A stretch of 64,000 bases of DNA. Origin: Ganoderma boninense. Taxonomy: Eukaryota > Basidiomycota > Agaricomycetes > Polyporales > Polyporaceae. Below, piece by piece: positions 36,301 to 47,768 of this stretch. Position numbers and translations under genes: made by a program. The notes beneath the pieces are model-generated. The model was not told the DNA's origin, ran no database searches, and was given only the letters and a program-made list of their open reading frames with translations. Where the stretch lies: positions 2,077,826 to 2,141,825 of the forward strand of contig CM035315.1 in assembly GCA_002900995.3 (NCBI GenBank), read 5' to 3'. Every line of letters starts with the position of its first letter. The first letter of the stretch is position 1.

Positions 36301-36333
36301 GGTGATCTGGTCGGTCTGTCGGAGATGCAGTAG
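33321..36333 (+). CDS. HPEGSVYF-module membrane protein, copy 3
   Basis: Third tandem paralogue. The C-terminal two-thirds is clear: YEHPEGSVYFRAQ (to 33995), NFYTNVWLYEEAILEAME (from 34261), KLGCYYVADNGKEEVFWL, MFPHGRSLPLEAVTNL, LLRFHGERYAQLDCDKTVF, WVDNKINYDHWNHF, then helices TIILSANVGFLAIQSV, YISTLLSLGNIVACTIL, LAVIFSIPAAFFLWG, VTFFIALYWVCMHD and VAGISILLLGVVLY, with the stop at 36331-36333. The N-terminus is uncertain. The frame from 33321 (Pro-rich, ending near 33539) and the frame encoding ILGGPLVAEPESTS (to about 33738, ending MRYSRRDKL) differ by one base, so either an intron or an indel lies near 33500-33540. The intron after 33995 is about 265 nt instead of about 55 nt in the other copies and carries AGAATCG repeats. 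Function unknown. Confidence 0.74.
34078..34190. repeat. AGAATCG / CGATTCT repeat cluster in an intron
   Basis: CGATTCTG occurs near the left end and CAGAATCG recurs four times to the right (about 34141-34186), so the block is partly tandem and partly inverted. The outer words GCGATTCTGAC and GTCAGAATCGC are perfect inverted 11-mers. It lies wholly inside an intron of copy 3. Confidence 0.6.
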
Positions 36334-36618
36334 GGGAACAAATCTAGACCTGGAATCTATGGACGGTGCAATTGTATGGATCATCTGTTCTGTCATGTAG
36401 TCTCTCCATAAAGAGGAGTTGCGGATGTTGTTGTTTAGTACTCTCAAATGCTGCCCCACTGTATCGTTTACTTGACGCTCAAATGGATGTATTTACGATC
36501 ACACCACTGTTGTATTCGACTTCCGGTGCATACTTTGTCCCATCAGTGCGTAAGGCCTTTGAAAATGTTAAGCTGGCAAAACAGCGTCGGACTCGTGTCG
36601 TCCGGAGGACCAAAAAAG
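36334..36618. other. intergenic between copy 3 and the tRNA
   Basis: 3' flank of copy 3, ending at the Pol III terminator. The T run on the minus strand at 36612-36617 belongs to the tRNA gene. Confidence 0.4.
36612..36617 (-). terminator. Pol III terminator of tRNA-Ser
   Basis: Six consecutive T on the minus strand, one base beyond the discriminator base of the tRNA gene. Confidence 0.85.
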
Positions 36619-36712
36619 CGTCACCTGAGCGATTCGAACACTCGCGTGCAAAGCACAACCGCTTAATCTGCTAGATAGCAGGCGATCCCGTTAACCACTC
36701 CGGCAAAGTGAC
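36619..36712 (-). tRNA. tRNA-Ser(GCU) with 12-nt intron
   Basis: A complete class II tRNA on the minus strand. The seven-base-pair acceptor stem pairs 36706-36712 with 36620-36626 (one G-U). The D arm is CCG/CGG around GAGTGGTTAA. The anticodon stem is ATCGC/GCGGT. A long variable arm has stem GTGC/GCAC. The T arm is GAGTG-TTCGAAT-CGCTC. The discriminator base is G, usual for serine. The anticodon GCU is at 36677-36679. A 12-nt intron (36664-36675) sits one base 3' of the anticodon, the canonical place. It contains TAGCAG, which pairs with CTGCTA of the anticodon region. A run of six T follows the gene (36612-36617 on the minus strand), a Pol III terminator. The mature length is 82 nt before CCA addition. 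It reads AGC and AGU codons. Confidence 0.93.
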
Positions 36713-37532
36713 TTCCTGCGACGCTCATCGGAATTAAATTCGAGGACATTCGAGGACAATCCACAAACACAAACGTTGGCGCGGCAATGGGTGGGACTTG
36801 CATCAAATTGCTTATCCCCGTGTATACAATGTTTCTAGTCGTGGGAATGTGAAATCCTCTCATCAGCCTCCGAGTCGGGCCTCAGCCTCGTGTTGGGCTG
36901 TCCTCAACTGTTACTGTGTTACTCCCTGTCTTCCACTTGTCTTCTGCTTTGTAGTTCACTCGGCGCTTTGAATGTGTAGAGCCACGGCTTAACCACATAA
37001 AGCCAGTTACTTAGCTCTGACCTGACATGTCCGACCGTATCACTACACCGCCGGCCCATTCCGGGCCCGGCTACCTCGGACTCGAGGCGACCTCGAATGC
37101 TTCGCTGTATGTTCATTCGCCGCTACGTGCAAGCAGGTCTGGTACTGATTGTCAGAAACAAGGCACATTTTTCGGGAAAGGACCTTGTCAGTGTTGCCAA
37201 TACTCTTGCAAGAGCCGATAAGCTCGAGTTTCCAGATAATGTATCTTCACTTGCATGTGATGTGGCATTGCAAATCCGGGACGTCTGTACATGTGCATAA
37301 ATCACTGATCAGTTTCTGCGCTAGTAGGACTGAGGTCGTTGCACACTCTTCGACCTGCCGGCCCAATTGTTGGCGCACGCCTCTTCATTTGTTCTGTTGA
37401 GCGGTTACCAATGGTAACCTCTTGCTGATGACAATAACCTCGAGGGGGATACCAGAGGCATGCACGCCTATAGCTTTCACGTCTGCTACGTCTTATTAAG
37501 GAGCTTCATCCGCTGTTCGTTAAGATGCCATC
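36713..37532. other. intergenic, right part inside duplicated segment
   Basis: From about 37280 onward the sequence matches, in inverted orientation, the region upstream of the F-box gene at 58.7-60.4 kb. Shared words include CACTGATCA, CGACCTGCCGG and TGTTGAGCGGTTACC. No gene was seen in 36713-37280. Confidence 0.5.
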
Positions 37533-39148
37533 ATGTTACCCGCAGACCACCACCCCCACTGCTACACTGCGGCTCCCAGGAAGTACCGCACTCTGTGCCA
37601 TCTACCTGTGGAGCTACTGACTCTCATCGTCTCCTACCTTCCACCAGGAATAATGTGGCCCAGAACTATAAGATCGTGCACGCTGGTGTGCCGCCACATG
37701 CGCCCCGTCGCCCTGGTCAGCTACTTTGACCACAGGATGTTCCTCCACGACATAACGTCGTTCGATCACGCCCTCTCATTTCTCAAGAGGAATCCCCGGG
37801 TCTGTCAGAAGATCACGGAGCTCAACCTCAAAGGTCATCTTCACAAAACCAGCCAATACGAATTCATCGTCTCCACACCACTCGACGACGCGATGGTCTC
37901 CGACATCCTGCAGCTGCTTCCCAACGTCGAGTACCTGTACATAGGGCGCTTCGTCTACGTGCCCTCCTCTCCGAAGGGGCCTCACTGGCATTCAACTGCA
38001 CTCGTTCGGCCTCCACATCACGGTCTCCAAAGATGCCAGATCGAGTTCGCCAATAGTCAGGAGGAGGTGCGCGACTCCTCCGTCTCGGGTCTCTTCTGCA
38101 TCCTGGCGCTCTTCCCCTCCATCGACCAGCTCCGCATTTACAACGGTGCGTGCAAGTTCGGGACCTCGCCGCCGTTCGACATCCCTGCCCTCTGCGGCCC
38201 CTCCATCCGGATCAGGTCCATCGAGGTGCGGGAGCACAGGGCGCGAGACGTGGAATTGCTCGGCGGGACGCTCAAGCTCGTGCAAGCGCTCCGGGCGACG
38301 ACGGCGCCTGGGGTGCTGGAATCCTCGAGGTGTGGTGCAGCTCTCGCGAGGAGGTTGCCGCGGTCGGGGAGCTCATCGCGCACGCGCGCGGCGCCCTGAC
38401 GAGCTGAACATTGGTACCAGGATTATGGAACACACCTGGACGCCAGGGTTGGCAGGACCCCCTTGAGAGTACGTATCGCGTTCGCGATGAGCCCCCCCAC
38501 GCCGTGGCGAAGTTCAATGTCATATCTATGCGGTGCTCATATAGCTCGGTCTTGTCCCGCAGATCATTGGTCAATGCTCAACCTCACGTCGTGCGCGAAG
38601 CTCGACACTCTCGAATTGCACATTCGATTCCGCGAGGACTGGGGCTCGGCAGACAAGGACGTGCTGCGACCTCGGCCCGAAGCGTGTCGGCTGTATGAGG
38701 CTAAGCCTAAAGGCAGTAATGTCACGAAATCAGATGCTGAGGACGCGGTCGTGTCCGTCCCTGGGAGCGAGGACGTTCTGCGGCCAAGCCGAGCCGCCCT
38801 TGGGATGCTCTCGCAAGTCTCGGAAACCGTCCGCGATGTCACGATCAGGATTCACGACCTTCCCCGTAAGCCCCGTGACACAATCGAAGTGCTCAAGCAA
38901 GGACGGCTTCTCGGCTTGCAGGCCTTCGACGAGGCGATCACCGAAACGACGTTCCCGTGCATCAACAAGGTCCACTTGCGTACGCACTTCCGATGGAACT
39001 TGGGCAACATTACGCACCGCCACTGCAGGGAGACCCACAACCTCGTGTGGTCGAAGACTTTGCGGAATCTGGACAAGGCGGGCTGTTGGACTTCGGGTTC
39101 AAGGTCAGAGAAGACCGCGGCCGGTATCGCGGTTTTATGTCGTGTTAG
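37533..39148 (+). pseudogene. F-box/LRR-like pseudogene (inverted copy of the 60.4-kb gene)
   Basis: Starts with an intact F-box (KYRTLCHLPVELLTLIVSYL, then SCTLVCRHMRPVAL) and stays open to about 38320. Compared with the homologue on the minus strand at 58.7-60.4 kb it has at least three single-base deletions. The first is near 38325, where LEFLEVWCSS becomes out of frame. The second is near 38404, giving an immediate TGA after GALTS. The third is near 39082, where KAGLLDFGFKV is out of frame. The second exon (from about 38565, after an intron at the same place as in the homologue) is otherwise well conserved: WSMLNLTSCAKLDTLELHI through DEAITETTFPCINKVHL. Without the lesions the protein would be an SCF-type substrate adaptor of about 520 residues. 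The promoter region is also conserved. Confidence 0.85.
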
Positions 39149-40811
39149 GGTATGAAAACTATATCCCGAATTCGGATGTCTGTCAATCACGTTCGTTCGT
39201 CGGAGTTCGGGTGGCCAGGAAAGTTCCCTGCGCCCCTCAAGCCTCTATAGAAGATTCATTCCACAGTCCGTGAGTATCCCCAGGAAGTACTTCGCATCAT
39301 GCCGGTGCGAGGTCCACTAGGCCCGGGCATGGATCCTCCGGCTCTACTCTGAGACTCTAGATATTTGTCGCCGCTCCCGAGAATCACTCACATTTACGAC
39401 GGCCTTCAGAGGACTCGGTTGAGTCTAGTACCGTCAGGAAGGGTCGAGCCAAAGTCCAGTGTGTCTTGGTATGACTGCTCCTTGCCTCTAGCCATGAGCG
39501 CAGCCATCCGACTCATTCCGCAAGTTGAAGATGGCGGCGCAAGGGCGCGAACGAGCCCGGAGGTGAAGCGTGCGAAGTGCGGTGCAAGTCGACGGCACGC
39601 AGACAAGGAGTGCACGAGTGCGACGTCCGTCTATAGATAGTAGTTCCGCATTGAAGTCGCACAGAGTGCAAGTATTGCTAGTATGGACGAGAACAGTCTG
39701 TTGGTGGTGGCCGTCGCAGGGAAACATGGTGGCGTCTAATCCCGTCGGCGGTTGACTTGTAAAAGACGCCCAAAGGTCGGGCGGACAAACTAAGACAAAT
39801 AGAGTTGATTTGACCCTGCACTAGACAGCATAGTACTGGCAACAGTCTGAGTCTAGCATTCGCATTGTCCTTACGGTGAACTTGAGGGCGGATTCATCCT
39901 TGTTTTTCGTGTCCCGCCTACATTCCTTAGCCCGATGCAGATTCTCCTTTCCCAAGGTGTACATGTACTCACGACGACTTTCCCCGGCGCCGCCCGGCAT
40001 GCCAAGCCAGTCCCGACTCTCTACACGCTTTGCTTGTTGCCTCGATAGATTGCAAAACGCTCGCATCTTTACGTGGCGGAGACAAGCCACTCATATGTCT
40101 CACTTCATGGCACCCTCAGGTCTTCGGGATTCCTGTCCCCGGTTACGTGGCGGTTGTACCTGCATTGGCAGTCGGGTAGAGGCTGAGAGCCAAGCCAAAA
40201 TTTCCTGCCGCAGCCTCGCACGGACTGCTTACATGGTACGTTTGACAACTCTCCTCTGCCGAATTCTCCGAACATATTGACATTTTTGTGGACATCGTGG
40301 TCAAAAAAAGTAAATCCCCAGGGTTTTGGGAGTTGCCAACATTTCTATTCCGGAGGATGCTGAGCACGAAGCACGGCGACCGCCTCATGCCAGCGGGAAC
40401 CAAACGAGCAGGCGCGATGAAGGACGAGGTTCAAGTTACAGTCCTCGACGCTCGTCTCTAAGCCTTTCCCTGCTGCAATGCTCTGGAAGAGCAGGGAATT
40501 GGTCTACTGCCCGCTTTTGATTAGCCTATGCAGACACGGTCCGCCTGTGCTTCGGAGGGATTGGGTCATTGGCAGGCGGCGTAGCATAGGGGATTTCAGA
40601 CCGTTGCATCACTCGCGCGCAGTAGCGCGGACCGAGGAGGCACTGAGCTTTTCGGCTAGGATTTTGCGTCGCGAAATGTCAACCGGTGAGTGCGACCTCC
40701 TGCAATGACGCGATCTTCATTCCACCGTCATTCATATATAAGAAGTGGTAGCAGGAACAATGACCCATCACATTCCAACGCACTCGGCCAAACCCAAGCA
40801 AAGCATCGACC
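39149..40811. other. intergenic
   Basis: 1.66 kb without a supportable gene, except for the TATA box near its right end. Overlapping short frames only. Confidence 0.4.
40731..40741 (+). promoter_or_regulatory. TATA box of lactonase 1
   Basis: CATATATAAGA lies about 75 bases upstream of the ATG at 40812. The second lactonase has a TATA-like TATAAATG at a similar distance. Confidence 0.5.
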
Positions 40812-42135
40812 ATGGTCAACTTCACTATTCTCGCTGGTGGCTGGACCCCTTTCGTCGTTTCCTACCTGTTCAACTCCGACACCAACTCCCTCACGGTCCT
40901 CAACCAGTCTCCTACCGGAGGGAACGCGTCCTGGATATCGCTGCATCCGACAAACAAGACTATCCTATAGTGCGTGATATCTGGTTCATTCACGCGTGCG
41001 GATAGTTCTAATTTGGCTCCTGCAGCGCGATCAACGAGATCTCCCCGGTCGGCGCTCTACAATCATTCGCCATTGGACATTGCGGCGCGCTGTCTAGCCC
41101 GATCGACACGATCAGCACGCAAGGCGACAGGCCCTCTTTTACTGCTGCGCTCTCTACCGGTCAAGTAGCCGCCGTGAACGTGAGGAACAAATCCTCTCTT
41201 CTCCCAAATCTCCCTCTCTTGACGCTGAGACTCTGCGCACACAGTACCGCGGTGGAAGCGGTATAGTCGTCCCCACCGAATCGGAGGATCCTTTAGAGTT
41301 TGTCTCATCGTTCACGCCGGTGACCTTTGACGCTCCCGTCTCTCGCCCGCACATGGTCCTCGAGTACGGAAACGAGCTCTTCATCCCGGACATTGTGAGT
41401 CCTGGCACGCTGTGATCTACCGCGGATAGCATACCTGAGAAGCACTAACGTTTCAAACGCAGGGCGCAGATAAGGTCTGGCGACTGGTCGAAGACGGTGC
41501 CCCGGGCGTGTTCAAGGTCCAAGGTCAGATCGACGAGCCGACCGGATACGGCCCACGCCATATCGCTGTCAGAGGTGCGTCCTCGGCCATCATTTACACC
41601 AGCACTTGACCCCCGTGCAAGACACTCAATACTCACGGCTTGCACCGCAGGGGACATGCTCTACACGCTTCACGAACAGCGCAGCGCCCTCACGCAGCAA
41701 CAAATCCCGCCCGCGCCAAACGGCACTACCGGCCCCCTCCTCGCGCACTTCAACGTCACCCCACCCGGTGTCCCCGAGGGTGCGCTGCTGGGGGCGTCCG
41801 AGATCGTGCTTGCCGAGGCGTCGCCCTCGTTCCCGGAGCCGTTCATCTACGTCTCGAACCGCAATGTGGGCTCCGCGCTGGACCCGCGCGGCGACGCGAT
41901 CACGATCTTCCGCGTCGAGCCGCAGCTCGAGCTCGTCGGGTACGCCTTCACGGGCCTGCTCCAGATCCGCAGCATGGCGCTTGGCGGGCCGGAGAACGAG
42001 TTTCTGATCGCGAGCGGGGAGGCGGGGAGCGGGGGCACGATCATGCTGAAGAGGACGGAGGGCGGGCAGAACCTAACGATCGTGGCGAGGAACACGGAGG
42101 TCCCGACGAGGACGACGTTCATGTGGCTGGATTGA
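40812..42135 (+). CDS. lactonase-family seven-bladed beta-propeller enzyme, copy 1
   Basis: Belongs to the family that includes 6-phosphogluconolactonase (YbhE type) and fungal carboxy-muconate lactonising enzymes. It probably opens or closes a lactone ring; the substrate is unknown. 352 residues from exons 40812-40969, 41026-41179, 41245-41394, 41463-41574 and 41651-42135 (1059 nt, all in phase). Typical repeats: TILAGGWTPFVVSYLF (blade 1), SWISLHPTNKTILYAINE, SFTAALSTGQVAAVN, PHMVLEYGNELFIPDIGADK, YGPRHIAVRGDMLYTLHE, FIYVSNRNV and ITIFRVEPQLELVGY. It starts directly MVNFTIL without a signal peptide, so it is probably cytosolic. The paralogue at 47.8-49.1 kb has the same five exons, with four of the five lengths identical. 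Confidence 0.93.
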
Positions 42136-43474
42136 GAGGATCGTCTGGGCTGTAGACGCATAGAGTTCACCATGGCTGTAGGGGAGAAACCATGTTCGTT
42201 GTGAAGGCATGGGCCCTGTTCGAGAAGCCGAGAAGTCGAACTGTGATGGTGGGGAGCCATATGCCGAGACAGTTTGAGAGCGCACGGCCGCAATGAGGTG
42301 GCAGTGTTTATGCTTCTAAATGAACGTTTTACTGACGGCCGCGCAATGGGTTGGCTTGAGTCCACGGGCGGAGGGTATGCGCGGTGGTTCTTGACTGGAC
42401 ACTGTGCTGAGAGCAGTGAAGTTCTGTGACGAGACCCATGCTCGAGCCTTCAGGTAGTCGGATGCATGCCATGCCAGCTCCGCACGGCGCAAGGGCAAGA
42501 AGTTACATATATGCCCTTGCAGTTAGTTGAGACTCATTCACCGCTCACAACTTCGCCGCCATTGTCTCACCGTCCTAGACAGCTCCCTACTAGCTAGGCG
42601 ATACTTCGATGTAAGTCCGCACTCAGCCTTGGTTCCCAATCGTCGCAAGGGCATGTTATGGCATCGACGCTCACGACCACGACTCCATCCCAAGGGCGCC
42701 GCACATTCTTGCAGGAGCTCCGAAGATTAACACACTTACGAAACCTGGGGTGAAGGTAGTCCCGAAGAGGGTACCACGTCCGTCTACTAGTAAGACGGAC
42801 AAGAAGAGCCCAACAGTGAGTAGCACATTGTCTCTCGAAGAACTCCGGTGTCATGGAAGTCCGCACCTAAAACGCTAAGGCGCACAAAAAGAATGTGAAG
42901 ATGGCTAGTCAGGTTCAGGGTCCGATTGTAGTGGTCAGGTCGGAAGTCTGATGTGCGATGGACTGCCAGACTGCGAGAGGACTTGTACATGTCTAGTGAC
43001 GCTATGGGATACCTGTGTACCGTCTCGGATGTAACGTATGCTTTTGGAACCATTGCTCTTCCATCTCTCGATCAACCTCGGTGATGTGACAACGTCGCAA
43101 TCCGCATCTACCCTAACTTTTCCACGTCGTCACAGTCTAGTCTGATAACTGTCCAAATACAACCCGCAAAGTCGGCCGCATAAGTTACTATAAACACATG
43201 TGGGGATCGGTACAGAAGCGCATATGTACGTGTGTCAGGGTGCCATGGTATCGACTTGAACGTTCAATAACTATAACTTTGGATATCAACGTACGACGGG
43301 CCTTACTTACGAACGGAAAGGATATCAAATATTAGGGCCAGGGACAGCAGCAGCAGGCGTTGAGGTCAGGGGTGGAACAGTAGCACAACAGACGAGAGCA
43401 AAATAATGTTCGGGGTCAACAGTCGGTCTAAACTTGTAGTCCATGCAACCTGAGTCAAGTCCGCCGCTTTCGCA
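42136..43474. other. convergent intergenic region
   Basis: 1.3 kb between the 3' ends of lactonase 1 (plus) and the LIM protein gene (minus). No gene, RNA or repeat was recognised. Confidence 0.4.
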
Positions 43475-46400
43475 TTAAACTTCGTTCCGGATCATGATGC
43501 TGAAGCAGTGCTCGCAGAAGGGCTTGCCGTCCCGCTGGAAGAACGCCGGATTCTCGAACGGCTTGTCGCAGCTCTGTAGACGGGTCAGAATGCCCCAGAA
43601 AACGTACGGATCGGGAGGAGAACAGCAACGCACCGCGCACGTGAAGCACTCCCAGCACCACTTCCCTCCGAGCGCCTCAACGGCCTGCATCCCGTCCCGG
43701 ATGCTCTTCTTGCACTTCTTGCACTTGGGCATCCGCAGCCGTACGTGACACGTCTCGCAGTACGGGTGGCCCTTATACACCGTGAAGCCGACATCGTCTT
43801 CTGCACTCGCCGTGAACGCGCCGTCGCCCGCGAACGTCCGCGACGGGGCGCCTGGGTCGGCCGGGGGCAGGAACGGGTCCCCGCACTCGGCGCAGAAGAA
43901 ATGCTGCTCGTGGTACGTCCGTTTCCCCAGCTCGGGGTCGTCTAGCGTGATGAATCGCTCGTCGACGATCGCCGTCTCGCAATGGTAGCACCGCGGCGCG
44001 AATTGCTGCAAGCAAAGAAAACAAATGGAGGGTCAGCTCAGTAATAGGACATGAAAGGCAGAGCCACACACCTCATGGTAGTCCAGATGGCAGTATGGCC
44101 GCCCGTCGTGCGCGTACGAGCTCAGGTTCTCCAGCAGCTCGTCACACACGCAACACCGGAAGCAGCCAGGATGCCACCGCATATCCATCGCGCTCACGAT
44201 CCGCCCGATGATCGCCCCGCCGCATCCCCCACAGACGAGCCCGCTCCGCTTCGCAGCCTCCATGCGCGGATTTGACAACGTCTGCTGCATCCTCTGCGTT
44301 TGCGGCTGGCCCCTCCTCTGATTCTGTGACTGGGACGCAGGAGCACCAGGAAGCGAGATCTGCGGGACGGACGGCGCGTCGTCCACGCCCCCGATGTTGA
44401 TCGACGGTATGCCGCCGTCATTGTCATCGTCCCCGAAGGATATCTGCGGGAGGCTCGGAGGCCCCGTCGGGCTAGGCCCAGAGATGTTGATGACAGGCCC
44501 GTCAAAGTTGTCCTCGTCGCTATCCCCGTCTGCACTGGCCGGGAACGAGATCTTCGGAATGCGCGGCGTGCCTTGCGATGACTGACTCGAGACAGGTGCG
44601 GGGGGCTGGAAGCGCACGGGCGACTGGGACCGCGCGGACGAGAACGACTTCGGCGCGGACGGTGGTTGTGGCTGGTCAAACCGTTGTCTTGTGGGGGACG
44701 TGACGGTCGTCTGCCACGTCTTCGAAGGCGACGTTGTGGTAGTCTGCCATTGCTTGGACGGCGAGATTGTGGTCTTCCACTCCCGCTTCGGGGGTGAAGG
44801 CGCTGGCGCTGGCGGCTGGTGGGCCGGGGGTTGAGGCTTGGCAGGGGACGGTGGGCGCTGGAAGGGCGACTGCTTCGCGGGAGAAGGCGGGCGGTTGAAG
44901 CGCGGTCCTGATGTCGAATTGTTCGTGTTTACCGAGCTCGGGAAACCGAACACACCCTTCTTTGGCGAGGACGGCAAAGGAGGGGCGTTAACATGTGTCG
45001 GTGGCGCAGGGAAGTTCGACAGCGTGAACACCGACGCGTCCGACGCCGCCCGGTGAAGCTGTCCTCGTGCGCCTGCAATGGGAGAGGAGGGGCTTATTGG
45101 CGACTGCGGCGTGCTAGGCAGTGGAGAGTTGAAGGCGACTGGTGAACGCTGCGGGAACGCGGACGGAGGCGGCCCGGGCGAGCGTCTCAGTGAAGGCGGC
45201 GGCGCGTCATCGAGGTTCAGATCCAAGTCTGGCTTTCGTGGTGAGCGCGGGAAGGGCGACGATACTGCACCTACAGTTGTGTTTGAGCGAACAGGCGTGG
45301 GCAGGGCACGTGCCTGCATCTGTGCGAACGCAGACTGCGTTGCTGGGGGCGAGATGGGGTTCGGGCTTGTCGGCGCTCGAGGGAGGGGAGGAAGCGCAGC
45401 TGGCCAGCCGCCCGACTGTGGCAGTTGTGGACGTTGCGCAGGTGGCTGAGGCATGGGCCTTACTGTGGCGGCGCTCGACATTGATTGCGAATGCTCGTGC
45501 GTCGGCCGGGAATTGGGCGAAGTAGATCGAAGGGATGTCGCGGCCATGTGCGACGCAAGACTAGGCTCCGCCTGGCCACCAAGGCGCGGCGATGGCGGAA
45601 CAGGCGATGGCAGTTCGCGGCGTGCGCGAGGGCTTGCATCTGCCGGATCGTTGGCCGGTGGCGGGGGATTTCTCCGCGACGGGAGATCGCGGATGCCGAA
45701 TTGGGGACTCGGAGAATGGGCATGACGTTCGAGCAGTGCGTTTGTCAGCTCCTCGTCGTCAGAGCTAGCCGGCGAGCCCGACCGGTGCTGACCACCGACG
45801 CTGCTCGGCGAAGACGGTTCTGGCGGAAGAGGACCTGTGGGGGCAGCAGTCGCGAGCGGGAGCGTGCGAGAACGCTCGCGCGTAGTAAAGCGCGACCCAT
45901 GCATCGTCTTGATGGGGCCCACAACGGCCGCAGGAAAAGACGCGGGAGGAAGGGGCTGGGGAGACCGGCTCGGTGACTGCGATGGCCCATTCTCCAACTG
46001 AGGGTGATGAGGTAATGCGGTCGGACGTGCCGAGTCCTCTCGAGAAATTGTCGCACTCGTAGTAACGCCGGGAGAGGGTAAAGGACGTGCGCCGCCGGAC
46101 ACGGTGCTCCTCCGCTCCAGCGGCAGTGGCTGAGCCTGAGGAATCTGTCCGGGGCTCGCGAACGAGGTCCCTCCTGGCTGGGGCAGCGCGCGTTTCCACA
46201 AAGGCACGAACTTCGATCCCTGGGCTGACACCGATTCGGACCTCCGCTGATCGAGTGATGACAGACCTGGCGCTGGCAACGCACGCTTTGGCGGGCTCTG
46301 GGTGATGTTATGTGTCTGTGTCTGACTCTGGCTCTGTGTGGCCCCGAGGTCGAGTGATCCCGAGGGACGGGGAAGTGGCAGCGGACGAGAGGAGCTGGTA

Positions 46401-47008
46401 GGTGGAGAAGAAAATGTACTTGCCATCGATGATACATCTGTCCCTGAAGGTATCCGAGTGATAGCATTCAATACGGGTTGTTGGGGAAACGCGTTCGGAA
46501 CGGAATGTGTAGGTCGATGTGCGCCGACGAATGGGACGGGGGATGGGCTTGGCTGCGGTGTTGGAACCGTACCGTTGTTCGGCGGCTGTGGAAGACCGCG
46601 GGGAGCAGGCAGTGGCCGCCTGGAGGATTGTGGGGTGCCGATCTGAGGGGACGCTGGGGAGATCGGGGAGGGATATGGGTTGGCTATGAAAGTCTGAGTA
46701 TGAGGCTGGGGAGAAGGCGGCGCACGGGGATAATACTGGTCATATTGTGGTAGTGGGGCCGACATGGGACTGACGGGTTGAGTTTGGGAATACGGTACAG
46801 GATTGATCGCGGTTAGAGGACGCTGGGGCGGAGGTGCGTATGAGTGAGGCTGCGGTTGAGGGAGCGGGCTGTATGATCGCTGTTGATAGTGGGCGGGGTG
46901 TTGTGGCTGCATCCTTTGGTCATAAGCTTGAGGTGCCTGTACCTGGGAATAGGCATACCCCGGCTGTGGGGCATAAGACGAGTAGCCCGGTTGTGCCATG
47001 GTGTGCAA
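43475..47008 (-). CDS. LIM-domain scaffold protein (paxillin-like)
   Basis: About 1,135 residues from exons 44072-47008, 43634-44005 and 43475-43573. A second ATG at 46999 (MAQPGYSSY) is the more likely start by context. The first 900 or more residues are Pro/Ser/Gln-rich and disordered, with many PxxP and SPTR/SPSK repeats (for example SPSKQWQTTTTSPSKTWQTT). The C-terminus holds three LIM zinc-finger domains. LIM1 begins CGGCGGAIIG and ends PYCHLDYHE. LIM2 begins RCYHCETAIV and ends YCETCHVRL, and carries an unusual long insert between its two fingers. LIM3 begins CKKCKKSIRDG and ends FCEHCFSIM. Cys/His ligands look complete. The layout resembles yeast Pxl1 and other paxillin-like proteins, which act at the actin ring and polarised growth sites. 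That role is inferred from architecture. Confidence 0.88.
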
Positions 47009-47768
47009 CTAAGGCTTTTGTAGGCGAAGCTGATGGAGATTGGGACGACGCATAACGGAAAATGACTCTTTTCTCACCTCAGTAACCCAACGCAAACCTA
47101 CGCCCAAGTATCCTAGCAGGCCTACACCCAAATCTCCGGCAGAGCGTAGAAGGATTCCCCAGTCGGTTGAGATCAGCGAGCCTTCCCCGACAAGCGAAGC
47201 TATATCGTTAGTTGCCTAGACCTTGAGATTGTCGCAATTCCCGCCACTGGTCAAGGACACATATAAAGGCAGACCGAAAGCAGATAAGTATGAGAGGATA
47301 ATAGTCGCAACTGGCGGGAGGAGGAGAGGATTGGTGGGATGGTGGCGGCAGCAAGAACGCCGCGGCGCTTCGGACTCCTCGCCGTCCGGCATTTCCCGGC
47401 TCTGCGGACGGCCTAGCTTACTTAGCCGAGTCTGACTGGCAAAGCCAGACTGAGGTAATACTACCAATCCTTGCCAGTCCCAAATGTATCCTTCTTTGAT
47501 TGATCTTGAAGAACATCCTACATCTTTATCACGCCGAATACACCATATGCCACGGTGTCGTCGTCTTGGCGGGGCAAGGGCCCGCTCCGAGTCCACTTAG
47601 GGGCTATAACACTCGAGTCCCTAGTACTGTAGTATCGTTTAGCCATCCCCCTTCGAGCCAGGGGGCGCCGGGTGTGGAGGATTTTTAAACATCAGCTGCA
47701 AGGTTGGCTGGTGCGCGATAGAGCCGGAAACGTCGATTTAATCCTGAGGCATTCCTACAATCTGGTGT
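47009..47768. other. intergenic
   Basis: Upstream region of the LIM gene and 3' flank of lactonase 2. No further feature was recognised. Confidence 0.4.
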
